A DNA stretch of 27,977 nt from JAOABP01 sp964590395 (GCA_964590395.1 CAZPVT010000008.1:1-27977); one strand, 5' to 3'; shown: positions 7,091 through 15,818, counted from the stretch's first letter. Numbers and translations: made by a program. Notes: a model not told the origin generated them from the sequence alone.

Positions 7091-7615
7091 TTGGCGGTGA
7101 CTGAAGCGTATCTGGGGCTGGGTACCAATCTCGGCGCACGGGAGGATAATCTTTATCAGACCCTGGCAGAACTGGTGAAAATCGGTCCGCTCCAGCGTTC
7201 CAGCTGGTATCGGAGTGAACCGGTTGATATGCCGGGTGCACCGTGGTTTCTCAACGGCACGATCAGGCTCTGGACGACATTATCAGCCGCAGAACTGTTA
7301 ACAAGAGTTCAGCATATCGAAGAGAAAATCGGACGCCAGCACTGGCGGGAAAGAGCTGCAGGCAAAAAGATGCCCCGGATTATTGACATCGACATCATTT
7401 TTTACGGCGCGGAGGTTATCGGGTGGCGTGATGGACACCCTGATTTCAATAGTCATTTGATTGTTCCGCATCCACGGCTGCATGAGCGGGCGTTTGTGTT
7501 ATTACCGCTGGCAGAACTGGCACCGGATATCAGACATCCGGTTTTTAATCTGACGGCGGCTGAGTTGTTGTTGAGGGCTGACCAGCGTGGGGTGAAGCGA
7601 TGGAAAGAGATTTGA
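7091..7615 (+). CDS. folK: 6-hydroxymethyl-7,8-dihydropterin pyrophosphokinase
   Basis: FolK transfers pyrophosphate from ATP to 6-hydroxymethyl-dihydropterin, the step before dihydropteroate synthase in folate synthesis. The 174-residue protein shows AYLGLGTNLGAREDNL at the N-terminus, a central SSWYRSEPVDMPGAPWFLNG and the metal-binding PRIIDIDIIFYG with D99 and D101. The start is a TTG at 7091 with GAGG (7082-7085) upstream; a GTG at 7097 is possible. It overlaps the deoxynucleoside kinase by 16 nt, the two probably being translated together. No other folate gene is in the window. Confidence 0.94.
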   Translation: MAVTEAYLGLGTNLGAREDNLYQTLAELVKIGPLQRSSWYRSEPVDMPGAPWFLNGTIRLWTTLSAAELLTRVQHIEEKIGRQHWRERAAGKKMPRIIDIDIIFYGAEVIGWRDGHPDFNSHLIVPHPRLHERAFVLLPLAELAPDIRHPVFNLTAAELLLRADQRGVKRWKEI

Positions 7616-8271
7616 GGTATGTGGCAATTGAGGGACCGATCGGTGTCGGGAAAACCGCGCTGGCAGAACTCCTTGTTCGAAGATTACAGGCGCGTCCGGT
7701 GTTGGAACAGATCGAGGAAAATCCGTTTTTAGAGCGTTTTTATCGTGATCCCCGGGGTTATGCGTTTCAAACCCAGTTGTTTTTTCTGTTGTCCCGGCAC
7801 CGGCAATTACAGGAGATTTTTCAGGCGGGGATGGTGATGGTGGAGGGTGCGTTAGTGCCGGAACAGGCGGTGGTCAGTGATTATCTGTTTGAGAAGGACC
7901 GGATCTTTGCGACGCTTAATCTCACCGAGCATGAACTGGCGCTCTATTATCGGATATATGAGCTGATCCGACAGGATATTCCCAAACCGGATCTGGTGAT
8001 TTATCTACAGGCAGAACTGGAGGTATTACTTGCCCGAATCCGATTGCGCGGACGTCCGTTTGAAGCAAATATCGATCCGGGGTATTTGATATCGCTGGCA
8101 AACCTCTATAATTCGTTTTTCTTGCATTACGAAGAGGCGCCGTTACTGATCGTTAATACTGACAGATTGGACTTTGTCGCTAACCAGCACGATTTTGAGG
8201 GTTTGTTCCGGGCAATTTTGGAGCACCGTTCGGGCCGAAAGTTTTATTCGCCCAGGAGTAAGGTTAAATAA
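7600..8271 (+). CDS. Deoxynucleoside kinase (deoxyadenosine/deoxyguanosine kinase type)
   Basis: This 223-residue P-loop kinase should phosphorylate salvaged deoxynucleosides with ATP. The Walker A loop GPIGVGKT is at residues 12-19, a SDYLFEKDRIFA segment corresponds to the substrate-binding (E)RS/DR region, and an arginine-rich lid (ARIRLRGRPFE) lies near residue 150. The length fits the bacterial dAK/dGK family. The substrate cannot be fixed from sequence. The start lies inside folK (16-nt overlap), and folK-kinase pairing occurs in other bacteria. panB follows after 11 nt, so the four genes folK-dNK-panB-panC look like one transcript. Confidence 0.88.
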   Translation: MERDLRYVAIEGPIGVGKTALAELLVRRLQARPVLEQIEENPFLERFYRDPRGYAFQTQLFFLLSRHRQLQEIFQAGMVMVEGALVPEQAVVSDYLFEKDRIFATLNLTEHELALYYRIYELIRQDIPKPDLVIYLQAELEVLLARIRLRGRPFEANIDPGYLISLANLYNSFFLHYEEAPLLIVNTDRLDFVANQHDFEGLFRAILEHRSGRKFYSPRSKVK

Positions 8272-8282
8272 GGTTCAGGCAG

Positions 8283-9113
8283 ATGAATCACCAGGATAAG
8301 GTTACGGTGCTACGACTGGCAAAGATGAAGAAAAAAGGGGAGAGGATTGTCTGTCTGACCGCATACGATTATTCCTTTGCCCGGTTACTGGATCAAGTGG
8401 GTGTGGATGTAATTTTAGTTGGGGACTCCGCAGCGAATGTGGTCTATGGTATGGAAACAACTCTGCAGATCGGTATGGCGGAGATGGTTTATCATACTAG
8501 GGCAGTGGCAAGAGCGGTGCGTCGGGCATTAGTGGTCAGTGATATGCCGTTTCTTTCTTACCAGGTCTCGGTGGAGCGGGCGGTAGCAAATGCGGGCCGA
8601 CTCTTGCAAGCCGGGGCGGCAGCAGTAAAGGTAGAAGGTTCGGGTCCGGTTGTTGAGACTGTTAGAAAACTGGTAGAATACGGGATACCGGTGATGGGCC
8701 ATCTGGGTTTGACTCCGCAGGCGGTACATAAACTGGGTGGGTATCGGCTTCAGGCACGCAGACCCGAAGAACAGGAAAAACTGCTTGCTGATGCCCTGAC
8801 ACTGGAAGCGGCAGGCTGTTTTACCGTAGTGCTGGAAAAGATACCGGCAGAACTGGCAAAAAGGGTTACCAGCTGTCTGCAGATTCCCACGATCGGCATC
8901 GGTGCCGGCCCGGACTGCGATGGCCAAGTGCTGGTCCTCCAGGATATGCTGGGCTTTTTCGACGAGCCGAAATACAAGTTTGTCAAACGATATGCAGAAC
9001 TGGGGCAGACTGTCCGTCAGGCGGTAGAGAATTACATTGTGGATGTGCGGGCGGGCAGGTTTCCGGCTCCGGAGCACAGTTTTTACCTCGATGAGGGTAA
9101 TAAGAAAGATTAA
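8283..9113 (+). CDS. panB: 3-methyl-2-oxobutanoate hydroxymethyltransferase
   Basis: PanB makes ketopantoate from 2-oxoisovalerate and 5,10-methylene-tetrahydrofolate, the first committed step of pantothenate and CoA synthesis. The 276-residue TIM-barrel protein has the family segments LTAYDYSFARLLDQVGVD, VILVGDSAANVVYGMETT (metal-binding Asp in GDS), VVSDMPFLSYQ, VKVEGS, VMGHLGLTPQ and IGIGAGPDCDGQVLVLQDML. Its length is normal. Translation of panC begins within its last 23 nt. It uses a folate cofactor, which may explain its grouping with folK. Confidence 0.97.
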   Translation: MNHQDKVTVLRLAKMKKKGERIVCLTAYDYSFARLLDQVGVDVILVGDSAANVVYGMETTLQIGMAEMVYHTRAVARAVRRALVVSDMPFLSYQVSVERAVANAGRLLQAGAAAVKVEGSGPVVETVRKLVEYGIPVMGHLGLTPQAVHKLGGYRLQARRPEEQEKLLADALTLEAAGCFTVVLEKIPAELAKRVTSCLQIPTIGIGAGPDCDGQVLVLQDMLGFFDEPKYKFVKRYAELGQTVRQAVENYIVDVRAGRFPAPEHSFYLDEGNKKD

Positions 9114-9933
9114 TCAGATGCAATCGCTTGCCGAGCGATTGCGGCAGCAGGGCAGACTGGGCTTTGTGCCGACAATGGGGGCATTGCATAAAGGCCACTT
9201 ACAATTGGTGCAGGTGGCACGTCGTCGGTGTGACTATGTGGTGGTGTCAATTTTTGTCAATCCTATTCAGTTTGGGCCCAACGAGGACTACCGGACCTAT
9301 CCACGTGATTTTACCCGGGACCAACGTTTATTAAAAGAGGTGGGGACGGATGTGATTTTTTCCCCGGATGTGGCGGAGATGTATCCAGTTGGTTATGCCA
9401 CGTGTATTGAGGTCAAGGATTTAACCCGGTATTTATGCGGGAAATCTAGGCCGGCTCATTTTCGCGGAGTTACTACCGTCGTTGCCAAACTGTTTAATAT
9501 TGTTAAACCCCATCTTGCGGTGTTCGGGCAGAAGGATGCCCAGCAGGCGTTCGTGGTTAAAAGAATGGTAACGGATTTGAATTTTGATGTAAAGATTTTA
9601 GTTGTGCCGACAGTGCGGGAGCCGGACGGGCTGGCAATGAGTTCGCGTAACACCTATTTAACATCTGATCAGCGCCGAGAGGCGACGGTGCTGTTTCGTT
9701 CTCTCCAGTTGGCGGAAAATTTGATTAAAAATGGCGAGAGAGATGCTGGTCGGATTAAAATGGCGATGCGGCGATTGATCAAAAGTAGTTCTCAGGGGAA
9801 AATCGATTACATTGATGTTGTCGACACCGAAAAACTGGCACCGGTTAAGCAGATTGCCGGTGAGGTGCTGGTGGCACTGGCAGTGTATTTTGGTAAAGCA
9901 AGACTGATTGACAACATCATCATCAGGGTTTAG
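9091..9933 (+). CDS. panC: Pantothenate synthetase (pantoate-beta-alanine ligase)
   Basis: PanC joins pantoate and beta-alanine through a pantoyl-adenylate, using ATP. In the 280-residue product the HIGH-type motif is HKGH (33-36) after VPTMGALHKGH, followed by FVNPIQFGPNEDYRTYPR, FRGVTTVVAKLFNIVKP, FGQKDAQQ (145-152) and the MSSRN ATP loop (183-187). The ATG at 9091 (MRVIRKINQM) fits the family N-terminus; the frame is open further upstream to 9037, but that part lies within panB and is not conserved. It overlaps panB by 23 nt and converges on the MFS gene with an 11-nt overlap. panD and panE are not present here. Confidence 0.97.
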   Translation: MRVIRKINQMQSLAERLRQQGRLGFVPTMGALHKGHLQLVQVARRRCDYVVVSIFVNPIQFGPNEDYRTYPRDFTRDQRLLKEVGTDVIFSPDVAEMYPVGYATCIEVKDLTRYLCGKSRPAHFRGVTTVVAKLFNIVKPHLAVFGQKDAQQAFVVKRMVTDLNFDVKILVVPTVREPDGLAMSSRNTYLTSDQRREATVLFRSLQLAENLIKNGERDAGRIKMAMRRLIKSSSQGKIDYIDVVDTEKLAPVKQIAGEVLVALAVYFGKARLIDNIIIRV

Positions 9934-11194
9934 GTCCGGTTCTTTGCCGGCAGTGGATAAGAGCCATTCCGGTAATCCCGAATAATATCAGAGCAATACC
10001 AATAAATATTAAAGCCAGGCGGTAAGAGGTTAAGTCACCGAAAGTACCGATTGCGAGAGTGGTACTCAAAAATGTGGCATTGGTGATGAACTCCCGGCTG
10101 GAGAATATCCGGCCACGAATGCGTTCATCAACCTCCTCCTGAAGCATAGTATTTTGCACCACACCCAGCCAGGAGAAGGCGATACCGGCGATAAGGGCGA
10201 CCAGAATCATAAACCAGAGGGTGATCAACCAGTAACCAATTAAAAATAAAATACCATATACGATAATTACACCGGTAACGATCAGCGGGCGGCTAATATT
10301 TGAAGATAATAGGCCGATCAGCAACGCACCCGCAATCATACCGACCGCGAGGATGCCGGCAAATATGCCGACGCCGGCGGTTCCCATACCCAGTACCTGC
10401 TGGACAAGAAATATCAGAATCGTATAGGCAACCGCGGAGATGAAGGTGGAGATAACAATTGAAGTTAGCACAAAGGCAACAGTGAAATTTACGAATATCA
10501 ACTGGATGACCTCGGTAAGATCCCGGAAGAACTGAATAAAGGCACGGGTGATCAACGATATGAATGGTGCGGGTGGATGGGTAATGGAGGTCGCCGTTTG
10601 TGGTGAAGTAGGGGAAAGTCCGATATTGAGAACAATTACGCCTGCGATAAGATGACAGGTAGCATCAATCCAGATACCTTTTTGCCAGCCGACCCATTTG
10701 ATTAGAAAGCCACCAATTACCATTCCGAGAACGGTGGCGATCCGGGAGAAAAACAGACTGATGGAGTTGGCAGCGAGGATTTCATCTTTCTGGACCAGGC
10801 TGGGTAAAAGCGCAGGGTTGGCAGTATTGTTAAAGATATCCAAGCCGAAGAAAATGGCGAGGGCGATCCAGAAAGGGGTGTAACTGTGCGTGAGATTAAT
10901 AGCCAGAGGGGTAAGAGCCAGTACCGCGGTTTGAAGAAAGTGGGTCCGGGCGATGGTTAGGCGTTTATTCCAGTGGTCAACCAAAACACCGGCGATCGGT
11001 GAGAGAATAAGAGTTGGTAAGACAAAGGTAAGGGAGCCGCTGGAATAGGCGAGGAGTTTTCCTGGATTGGAGACGCCGATAATCGTGATCAGAAGCATAT
11101 GTGACAGCCGATCACCCAATTGGGACATTGCACCGGAGAAAGCGAGGAGAAGAATATTGCGATTACGAAAGACCGCAGCAAGTCGTGATGCCAT
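9923..11194 (-). CDS. MFS transporter, probable efflux pump
   Basis: The product is a 12-helix major facilitator of the MFS_3/DHA3 type (423 aa from the ATG at 11194). The first segment, FRNRNILLLAFSGAMSQLGDRL, matches the typical N-terminus, and the loop after helix 2 contains GVLVDHWNKRL, a form of the MFS signature. Such proteins export drugs, siderophores or metabolites using the proton gradient; the substrate is unknown. The frame extends to a TTG at 11326 (467 aa), but the extension is hydrophilic, unlike the family, and overlaps the fbp promoter, so I prefer 11194. A weak promoter ends 8 nt before this ATG, and no Shine-Dalgarno is seen. The end overlaps panC by 11 nt, tail to tail. 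Confidence 0.88.
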   Translation of the reverse strand: MASRLAAVFRNRNILLLAFSGAMSQLGDRLSHMLLITIIGVSNPGKLLAYSSGSLTFVLPTLILSPIAGVLVDHWNKRLTIARTHFLQTAVLALTPLAINLTHSYTPFWIALAIFFGLDIFNNTANPALLPSLVQKDEILAANSISLFFSRIATVLGMVIGGFLIKWVGWQKGIWIDATCHLIAGVIVLNIGLSPTSPQTATSITHPPAPFISLITRAFIQFFRDLTEVIQLIFVNFTVAFVLTSIVISTFISAVAYTILIFLVQQVLGMGTAGVGIFAGILAVGMIAGALLIGLLSSNISRPLIVTGVIIVYGILFLIGYWLITLWFMILVALIAGIAFSWLGVVQNTMLQEEVDERIRGRIFSSREFITNATFLSTTLAIGTFGDLTSYRLALIFIGIALILFGITGMALIHCRQRTGPKP

Positions 11195-11202
11195 TGCGGG
11201 AT

Positions 11203-11230
11203 AGTGTAATTGAAAGACGATAAATTGCAA
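11203..11230 (-). promoter_or_regulatory. Possible promoter for the MFS gene
   Basis: On the minus strand: TTGCAA (11225-11230), a 16-nt spacer and TACACT (complement of 11203-11208). It is weaker than the other promoters here, but its placement puts transcription start almost on the ATG at 11194, as for nnrE/D and gyrA. Confidence 0.35.
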
Positions 11231-11265
11231 ATCGGTATCAGATAGTTCCCGCTGTCGGGTATTCC

Positions 11266-11293
11266 TTGACCCAAGACTGATCGGCAGTATACT
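11266..11293 (+). promoter_or_regulatory. Promoter for the fbp gene
   Basis: TTGACC (11266-11271), a 16-nt spacer and TATACT (11288-11293). The leader to the ATG at 11360 is about 60 nt and contains the short inverted repeat AAGGT/ACCTT just before the ribosome-binding site AAAGGAGG (11345-11352). Confidence 0.7.
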
Positions 11294-11359
11294 TACCTTT
11301 TCTAAGGTCAGGTAAGGCAGAGACAAAAAGGTGTAACCTTAATTAAAGGAGGCAAAAAG

Positions 11360-12472
11360 ATGAAAGAAAAAGAGTTCCGTTCAATGATAACCATTTCGGT
11401 AATTAAAGCCGATATCGGCGGTTATGTGGGTCATTCCGCAAGCCATCCGGAGATAATTGACTTGGCAAAGGATAGCCTGAAAAAGGCGCGCAAAGAAGGA
11501 TTGCTGATTGACTATTATGTTACCAGTTGCGGCGACGATCTGGAACTGATTATGACCCATAACCGGGGTAAGGACAGTGCCGAGATTCACAAACTCGCCT
11601 GGGATACCTTTATGGCCGGCACTGAACTTGCCCGGGAACTGAAACTCTACGGGGCAGGACAGGATATGCTCGCTGATGCTTTCAGCGGCAATGTCAAGGG
11701 TATGGGTCCTGGTGTTGCCGAGATGAGTTTTGTTGAGCGCAAGTCCGAGCCGGTAATTGTCTTTTGTGGTGACAAGTGCGCACCCGGTGCCTGGAATCTA
11801 CCACTTTTCAGGATTTTTGCCGATCCGTTCAACACCATTGGCTTGGTGATTGATTCCTCGATGCACGACGGGTTCCGATTTGAGATTCACGATGTCTTCG
11901 AGGGGAAGGATATGGTGCTATCCTGTCCGGAGGAGATGTATGACCTACTGGTGCTTATCGGCTCGCCGGAAAATTATGTGATAAAGAATGTCTACCGAAA
12001 GGACGGCGAGATCGCTGCCACCAGTTCCACCCAGAAACTGGCGCTGATTGCCGGCAGATATGTCGGCAAGGATGACCCGGTGATGATGGTGCGTTGTCAA
12101 TCCGGTTTTCCTGCGGTCGGGGAGGTGCTGGAGGCGTTTGCCTTTCCCCATCTGGTATCGGGCTGGATGCGTGGTTCGCATTATGGGCCGTTGATGCCGG
12201 TTGCCCAGCATCAGGCAACGCCGTCCCGGTTTGATGGGCCACCGCGGGTGATTGCCTTAGGCTTTCAACTGAGTGATGGAAAATTGGTTGGGCCAAGGGA
12301 TATGTTTGATGACCCGGGTTTTGATTTAGCACGTAAAGAGGCAAACAAACTTGCCGAGTATATGCGTCGGCACGGGCCATTTGAACCGCACCGGCTCGGG
12401 TTGAAAGAGATGGAGTACACCACGTTGCCGCAGGTGCAGAAGAAACTACTGGAGAAAGAAAAAAGGGCATAG
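11360..12472 (+). CDS. fbp: Fructose-1,6-bisphosphate aldolase/phosphatase, archaeal type (class V FBPase)
   Basis: This bifunctional gluconeogenic enzyme condenses DHAP and glyceraldehyde-3-phosphate and then removes the 1-phosphate to give fructose-6-phosphate. The 370-residue sequence has the family marks: SVIKADIGGYVGHSASHPE (D18, H25), DYYVTSCGDDLELIMTH (D59, D60), AFSGNVKGMGPGVAEM, a CGDKCAPGAWNLPLFRIFADPFNT segment, and GPLMPVAQHQATPSRFDGPP near the C-terminus. The lysine/tyrosine cluster NVYRKDGE followed by AGRYVGKDDPVM lies in the mobile-loop region used for the Schiff base. The start is secure: AAAGGAGG is 7 nt upstream. This enzyme is typical of archaea and early-branching, often thermophilic bacteria. 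MoxR follows after 24 nt, so the two are probably co-transcribed. Confidence 0.96.
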   Translation: MKEKEFRSMITISVIKADIGGYVGHSASHPEIIDLAKDSLKKARKEGLLIDYYVTSCGDDLELIMTHNRGKDSAEIHKLAWDTFMAGTELARELKLYGAGQDMLADAFSGNVKGMGPGVAEMSFVERKSEPVIVFCGDKCAPGAWNLPLFRIFADPFNTIGLVIDSSMHDGFRFEIHDVFEGKDMVLSCPEEMYDLLVLIGSPENYVIKNVYRKDGEIAATSSTQKLALIAGRYVGKDDPVMMVRCQSGFPAVGEVLEAFAFPHLVSGWMRGSHYGPLMPVAQHQATPSRFDGPPRVIALGFQLSDGKLVGPRDMFDDPGFDLARKEANKLAEYMRRHGPFEPHRLGLKEMEYTTLPQVQKKLLEKEKRA

Positions 12473-12496
12473 GTTCGGAACGGATAAAGGGAAAAA

Positions 12497-13498
12497 GTGA
12501 GAGATACCGGCGGTGATGTCCAGGCGGTGGCACAACTGGCACAGGCGCGGGCGCGGATTGAAAACGAAATCAGCAAGATAATCATCGGTCAGAAGGCGGT
12601 CATTGAGCAGGTTCTAATCTGCCTGTTAGCACATGGTCATGCTCTGCTTATCGGTGTGCCCGGTCTTGCTAAAACCATGCTGGTTAACACCCTGGCAAAA
12701 GTCTTGGAGTTGTCCTTCAACCGGATTCAGTTCACGCCGGATTTGATGCCTTCGGACATAACTGGCACAGAGATAATTGAGGATGACCCCGAGACGAAAA
12801 TGCGGCGGTTCAGGTTTGTGCCTGGTCCAATCTTTGCTAATGTGGTGCTGGCGGACGAAATCAACCGCACGCCGCCCAAGACCCAGGCAGCATTGTTACA
12901 GGCGATGCAGGAGTATCGGGTAACCGTTGCCGGTCAAACTTATGAGTTACCCGCGCCGTTTTTCGTGCTTGCTACTCAGAATCCGATTGAACTGGAAGGG
13001 ACCTATCCCTTGCCTGAGGCACAACTTGACCGGTTTATGTTTTCAGTGGTAGTTGATTATCCCAGTGCGGAAGAGGAAAAGGCAATTGTTAAAAGCACCA
13101 CCTCTGCTTATGAGCCAGCGCTTTCCCGGGTGCTGAATGCGGATGAGATTAAATGGCTCCAAGAGCTGGTACGTCGGGTGCCGGTTGCGGACGAGGTGGT
13201 TGACTACGCGGTGCGACTGGTGGCGATGAGCCGACCGAACAATCCCACTGCTCCGCAATTTGTCAAGGAATGGGTGAGTTGGGGTGCGGGACCACGTGCT
13301 ACCCAGTATTTGATCTTAGGTGCCAAGACCCGGGCGATCCTTGCCGGTCGCTATACCCCGACGGTTGAAGATGTGCAGACGGTGGCATTTCCGGTATTGC
13401 GTCATCGGATTATCACCAACTTTGCCGCCGAAGCGGAGAATATCCGGGTTGAGGATGTCGTTCGGCGTTTACTAAATTCCTGTCCGGTTGGCCGGTAA
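12497..13498 (+). CDS. MoxR-family AAA+ ATPase
   Basis: This is a 333-residue chaperone-like AAA+ ATPase. Walker A is GVPGLAKT (53-60), Walker B is VVLADEINR (D120, E121), and sensor 1 and the arginine finger fall in LATQNPIELEGTYPLPEAQLDRF, all typical of MoxR. The start is a GTG at 12497 with AAAGGGA upstream. MoxR proteins usually act with a von Willebrand factor A or DUF58 partner encoded next door, aiding metal insertion or complex maturation; here the next gene is DUF177 and no such partner is in the window, so the client is unknown. Confidence 0.93.
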   Translation: MRDTGGDVQAVAQLAQARARIENEISKIIIGQKAVIEQVLICLLAHGHALLIGVPGLAKTMLVNTLAKVLELSFNRIQFTPDLMPSDITGTEIIEDDPETKMRRFRFVPGPIFANVVLADEINRTPPKTQAALLQAMQEYRVTVAGQTYELPAPFFVLATQNPIELEGTYPLPEAQLDRFMFSVVVDYPSAEEEKAIVKSTTSAYEPALSRVLNADEIKWLQELVRRVPVADEVVDYAVRLVAMSRPNNPTAPQFVKEWVSWGAGPRATQYLILGAKTRAILAGRYTPTVEDVQTVAFPVLRHRIITNFAAEAENIRVEDVVRRLLNSCPVGR

Positions 13499-13531
13499 AC
13501 ACCGCTGCGGACAGTTTTTAAAGGAGCAGAT

Positions 13532-14053
13532 ATGAGAAAAATCGGGTTGGTGCCGATTGCCACGCTCAAATCCGGAGACAACCGGTTTGAACTTGATGGT
13601 GAGGCAAAAGATTACGGATATGAGAAAAGGGAGGTAAAGGAGAACCCTTCTTTTCAGTCAATTTTGGGAAAAATCAGAGCGGAGGTGATAATCACCAGAA
13701 GTGGAAAGCGGTTTTTAGTTCGGGGCCGGGTTAATTTTCGGGCGAAACTGCTCTGTGCCATTTGCGGCGAGGGTTATGAGCGGGATTTTACCGAGGAGAT
13801 GTTTACGGAGTTCACGATGCTGGAGGGAACCGGACCGATCTATGCCCGGGAACTTGAACCTGAGGAACTGAACCGAGTGCCGGTCGATTCCGATTTCATT
13901 GACTTGAATCCGATCGTCCGAGATACAATTCATCTGGCGATTCCGATTGCACCGAGATGTCGTGATAGTTGTCAGGGTTTATGTCCGGTCTGTGGGGCAA
14001 ACCTTAATCTTGGCAAGTGCCGTTGCGATAGCAATTCGGGCAGGAAAAAATAA
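13532..14053 (+). CDS. DUF177 (YceD) family protein
   Basis: The 173-residue protein belongs to DUF177, a family linked to large-subunit rRNA maturation or accumulation. It has a CxxC in LLCAICGEGYERDFTEE and the C-terminal cysteine cluster CRDSCQGLCPVCGANLNLG...CRC, which probably binds zinc. The conserved acidic segment DLNPIVRDTIHLAIPIAP lies between them. A ribosome-binding site AAAGGAG precedes the ATG. In most bacteria rpmF (ribosomal protein L32) follows directly; here the next gene is hutU, which has its own promoter, so rpmF must be elsewhere. It lies 33 nt after moxR and may share its transcript. Confidence 0.88.
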   Translation: MRKIGLVPIATLKSGDNRFELDGEAKDYGYEKREVKENPSFQSILGKIRAEVIITRSGKRFLVRGRVNFRAKLLCAICGEGYERDFTEEMFTEFTMLEGTGPIYARELEPEELNRVPVDSDFIDLNPIVRDTIHLAIPIAPRCRDSCQGLCPVCGANLNLGKCRCDSNSGRKK

Positions 14054-14064
14054 TGGCACCTGGT

Positions 14065-14093
14065 TTGACAGTTTGGAGACCAATGGTTAATAT
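14065..14093 (+). promoter_or_regulatory. Near-consensus promoter for hutU
   Basis: Perfect TTGACA (14065-14070), an ideal 17-nt spacer and TAATAT (14088-14093). Transcription should start near 14100, giving a leader of about 12 nt that consists almost only of the ribosome-binding site GAGGTGAT. Confidence 0.8.
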
Positions 14094-14111
14094 TTTGTGA
14101 GGTGATGATTT

Positions 14112-15818
14112 ATGAAGGACGCTCATCAGTATCAACCACTTCTGGCACCGCGGGGTAACAAACTTTCCTGTAAGGGCTGGCATCAGGAGGCGGCGCTCCG
14201 GATGCTTTTGAACAATCTTGATCCTGAGGTGGCGGAAAAACCTGAAGAGCTGATTGTCTATGGCGGAACCGGTCGGGCAGCCCGGAACTGGCGTTGTTTT
14301 GAGGTGATTGTCAACAGTCTTAAGAAACTGGAGGATGATGAGACCTTGTTGATTCAATCGGGTAAACCGGTTGGTATTTTTAAGACCTTTACCTATGCGC
14401 CACGGGTGCTAATCGCTAACTCCAATTTAGTCCCTCACTGGGCAACGAAAATATACTTTGATGAACTTGAATCTCAAGGGTTGATAATGTACGGTCAGAT
14501 GACCGCTGGTTCATGGATATACATTGGTACACAGGGTATACTTCAGGGAACACATCAAACCTTTGTCAGTGCTGGGCTCAAGCACTTTGGCAGTGGGGAT
14601 CTAAGCGGTCGGCTGGTGGTTTCTGGTGGTTTAGGAGGAATGAGTGGTGCTCAACCTCTTGCTGCCACAATGGCAAATGCAGTTTATCTCGGCGCAGAGG
14701 TGGATAGGAAGAGAATTGAACGACGGCTGGCATCAAGAAAGCCTCGATATCTTGATCAGCTAATTGAGGACCTGGACCGGGCGATTGATGCCTCACTTGA
14801 TGCGCAACAACACCGCCAGGCAAAAAGCATCGCCTGGTGTGGAAATATCGTTGATCTGTTGAAGCGACTGATTGAGCGGAATGTTACTCCAGATTTACTT
14901 ACTGATCAAACCTCTGCTCACGATGAATTAAATGGTTATGTGCCCGTGGGGATGAGTTTTTGGGTAGCGCTGGAGTTACGGCAGCGGAATCCGGATGAGT
15001 ACCGGAAACGGGCATATCAAACAATGGCAACCCATGTCCGGTTGATGCTGGAGTTGCAAAGTCGGGGCGCGGTTACCTTTGACTACGGTAACAACTTACG
15101 GGGCAAGGCGCTGGAAGGTGGTTATCTGAAGGAAGATGAAATCAGAACTCCGGGTAAAATCGGTTCTTGGAAATATCCCGGTTTTGTGCCGGCGTATATC
15201 CGTCCGCTTTTCTGTCAGGGAATGGGACCTTTTCGTTGGGTGGCGCTGTCCGGTGATCCGGATGATATTTTTGAAACCGATCGGATTGTGATGGAGTTGT
15301 TTCCAGATAACCAGCCCCTCCACAACTGGTTGAAAAAGGCAGAGTCTGAGGTACCATTTCAGGGCTTACCGGCAAGAATCTGTTGGCTTGGTTATGGTGA
15401 GCGTGATAAAGCAGGATTGGCGTTCAATAAGGCGGTGCGTGAGGGGAGACTTAAGGGTCCGATTGTCATCGGCAGGGATCATCTTGACTGCGGTTCGGTG
15501 GCTTCGCCGAACCGGGAGACCGAGGCGATGCTTGACGGTTCAGATGCGATTGCGGACTGGCCACTCTTGAATGCTCTCTTAAACTGTGCCAGCGGGGCTT
15601 CCTGGGTTTCAATTCACTCCGGTGGCGGAGTGGGAATTGGGTACTCGGTTCATGCGGGTCAGGTGATTGTCTGTGATGGCAGTCCGGAAATGGAGGAAAG
15701 GCTCAAACGGGTTTTAACCAATGACCCGGGAATTGGTGTCTGTCGGCATGTGGATGCGGGCTATGCGGAGGCAAAGGAGATCGCGCGCCGTTTTGGTATT
15801 AACATCCCGATGTTTTAA
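14112..15818 (+). CDS. hutU: Urocanate hydratase
   Basis: Urocanase adds water to urocanate to give imidazolone propionate, the second step of histidine breakdown, using tightly bound NAD+ as an electrophile. The 568-residue protein is full length and carries YGGTGRAARNW, GQMTAGSWIYIGTQGI, the glycine-rich NAD site GGLGGMSGAQPLAATMA, TSAHDELNGY, ARICWLGYGER (C424 is the likely equivalent of the catalytic Cys410) and RDHLDCGSVASPNRETE, where most family members have Ser in place of C460. The start is clear from GAGGTGAT upstream. The gene stands alone: histidine ammonia-lyase and imidazolonepropionase genes are not in the window, so it is either a scattered hut gene or serves another reaction. 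Confidence 0.96.
   Translation: MKDAHQYQPLLAPRGNKLSCKGWHQEAALRMLLNNLDPEVAEKPEELIVYGGTGRAARNWRCFEVIVNSLKKLEDDETLLIQSGKPVGIFKTFTYAPRVLIANSNLVPHWATKIYFDELESQGLIMYGQMTAGSWIYIGTQGILQGTHQTFVSAGLKHFGSGDLSGRLVVSGGLGGMSGAQPLAATMANAVYLGAEVDRKRIERRLASRKPRYLDQLIEDLDRAIDASLDAQQHRQAKSIAWCGNIVDLLKRLIERNVTPDLLTDQTSAHDELNGYVPVGMSFWVALELRQRNPDEYRKRAYQTMATHVRLMLELQSRGAVTFDYGNNLRGKALEGGYLKEDEIRTPGKIGSWKYPGFVPAYIRPLFCQGMGPFRWVALSGDPDDIFETDRIVMELFPDNQPLHNWLKKAESEVPFQGLPARICWLGYGERDKAGLAFNKAVREGRLKGPIVIGRDHLDCGSVASPNRETEAMLDGSDAIADWPLLNALLNCASGASWVSIHSGGGVGIGYSVHAGQVIVCDGSPEMEERLKRVLTNDPGIGVCRHVDAGYAEAKEIARRFGINIPMF

Noticed and set aside
11955..12542. 195-residue minus-strand frame antisense to fbp
   Set aside because: Pro/His/Arg-rich shadow of a clearly identified gene.
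14053..14100. 15-codon frame between the DUF177 gene and hutU, considered as a remnant of rpmF
   Set aside because: Too short, no L32 zinc motif, and it coincides with the hutU promoter.
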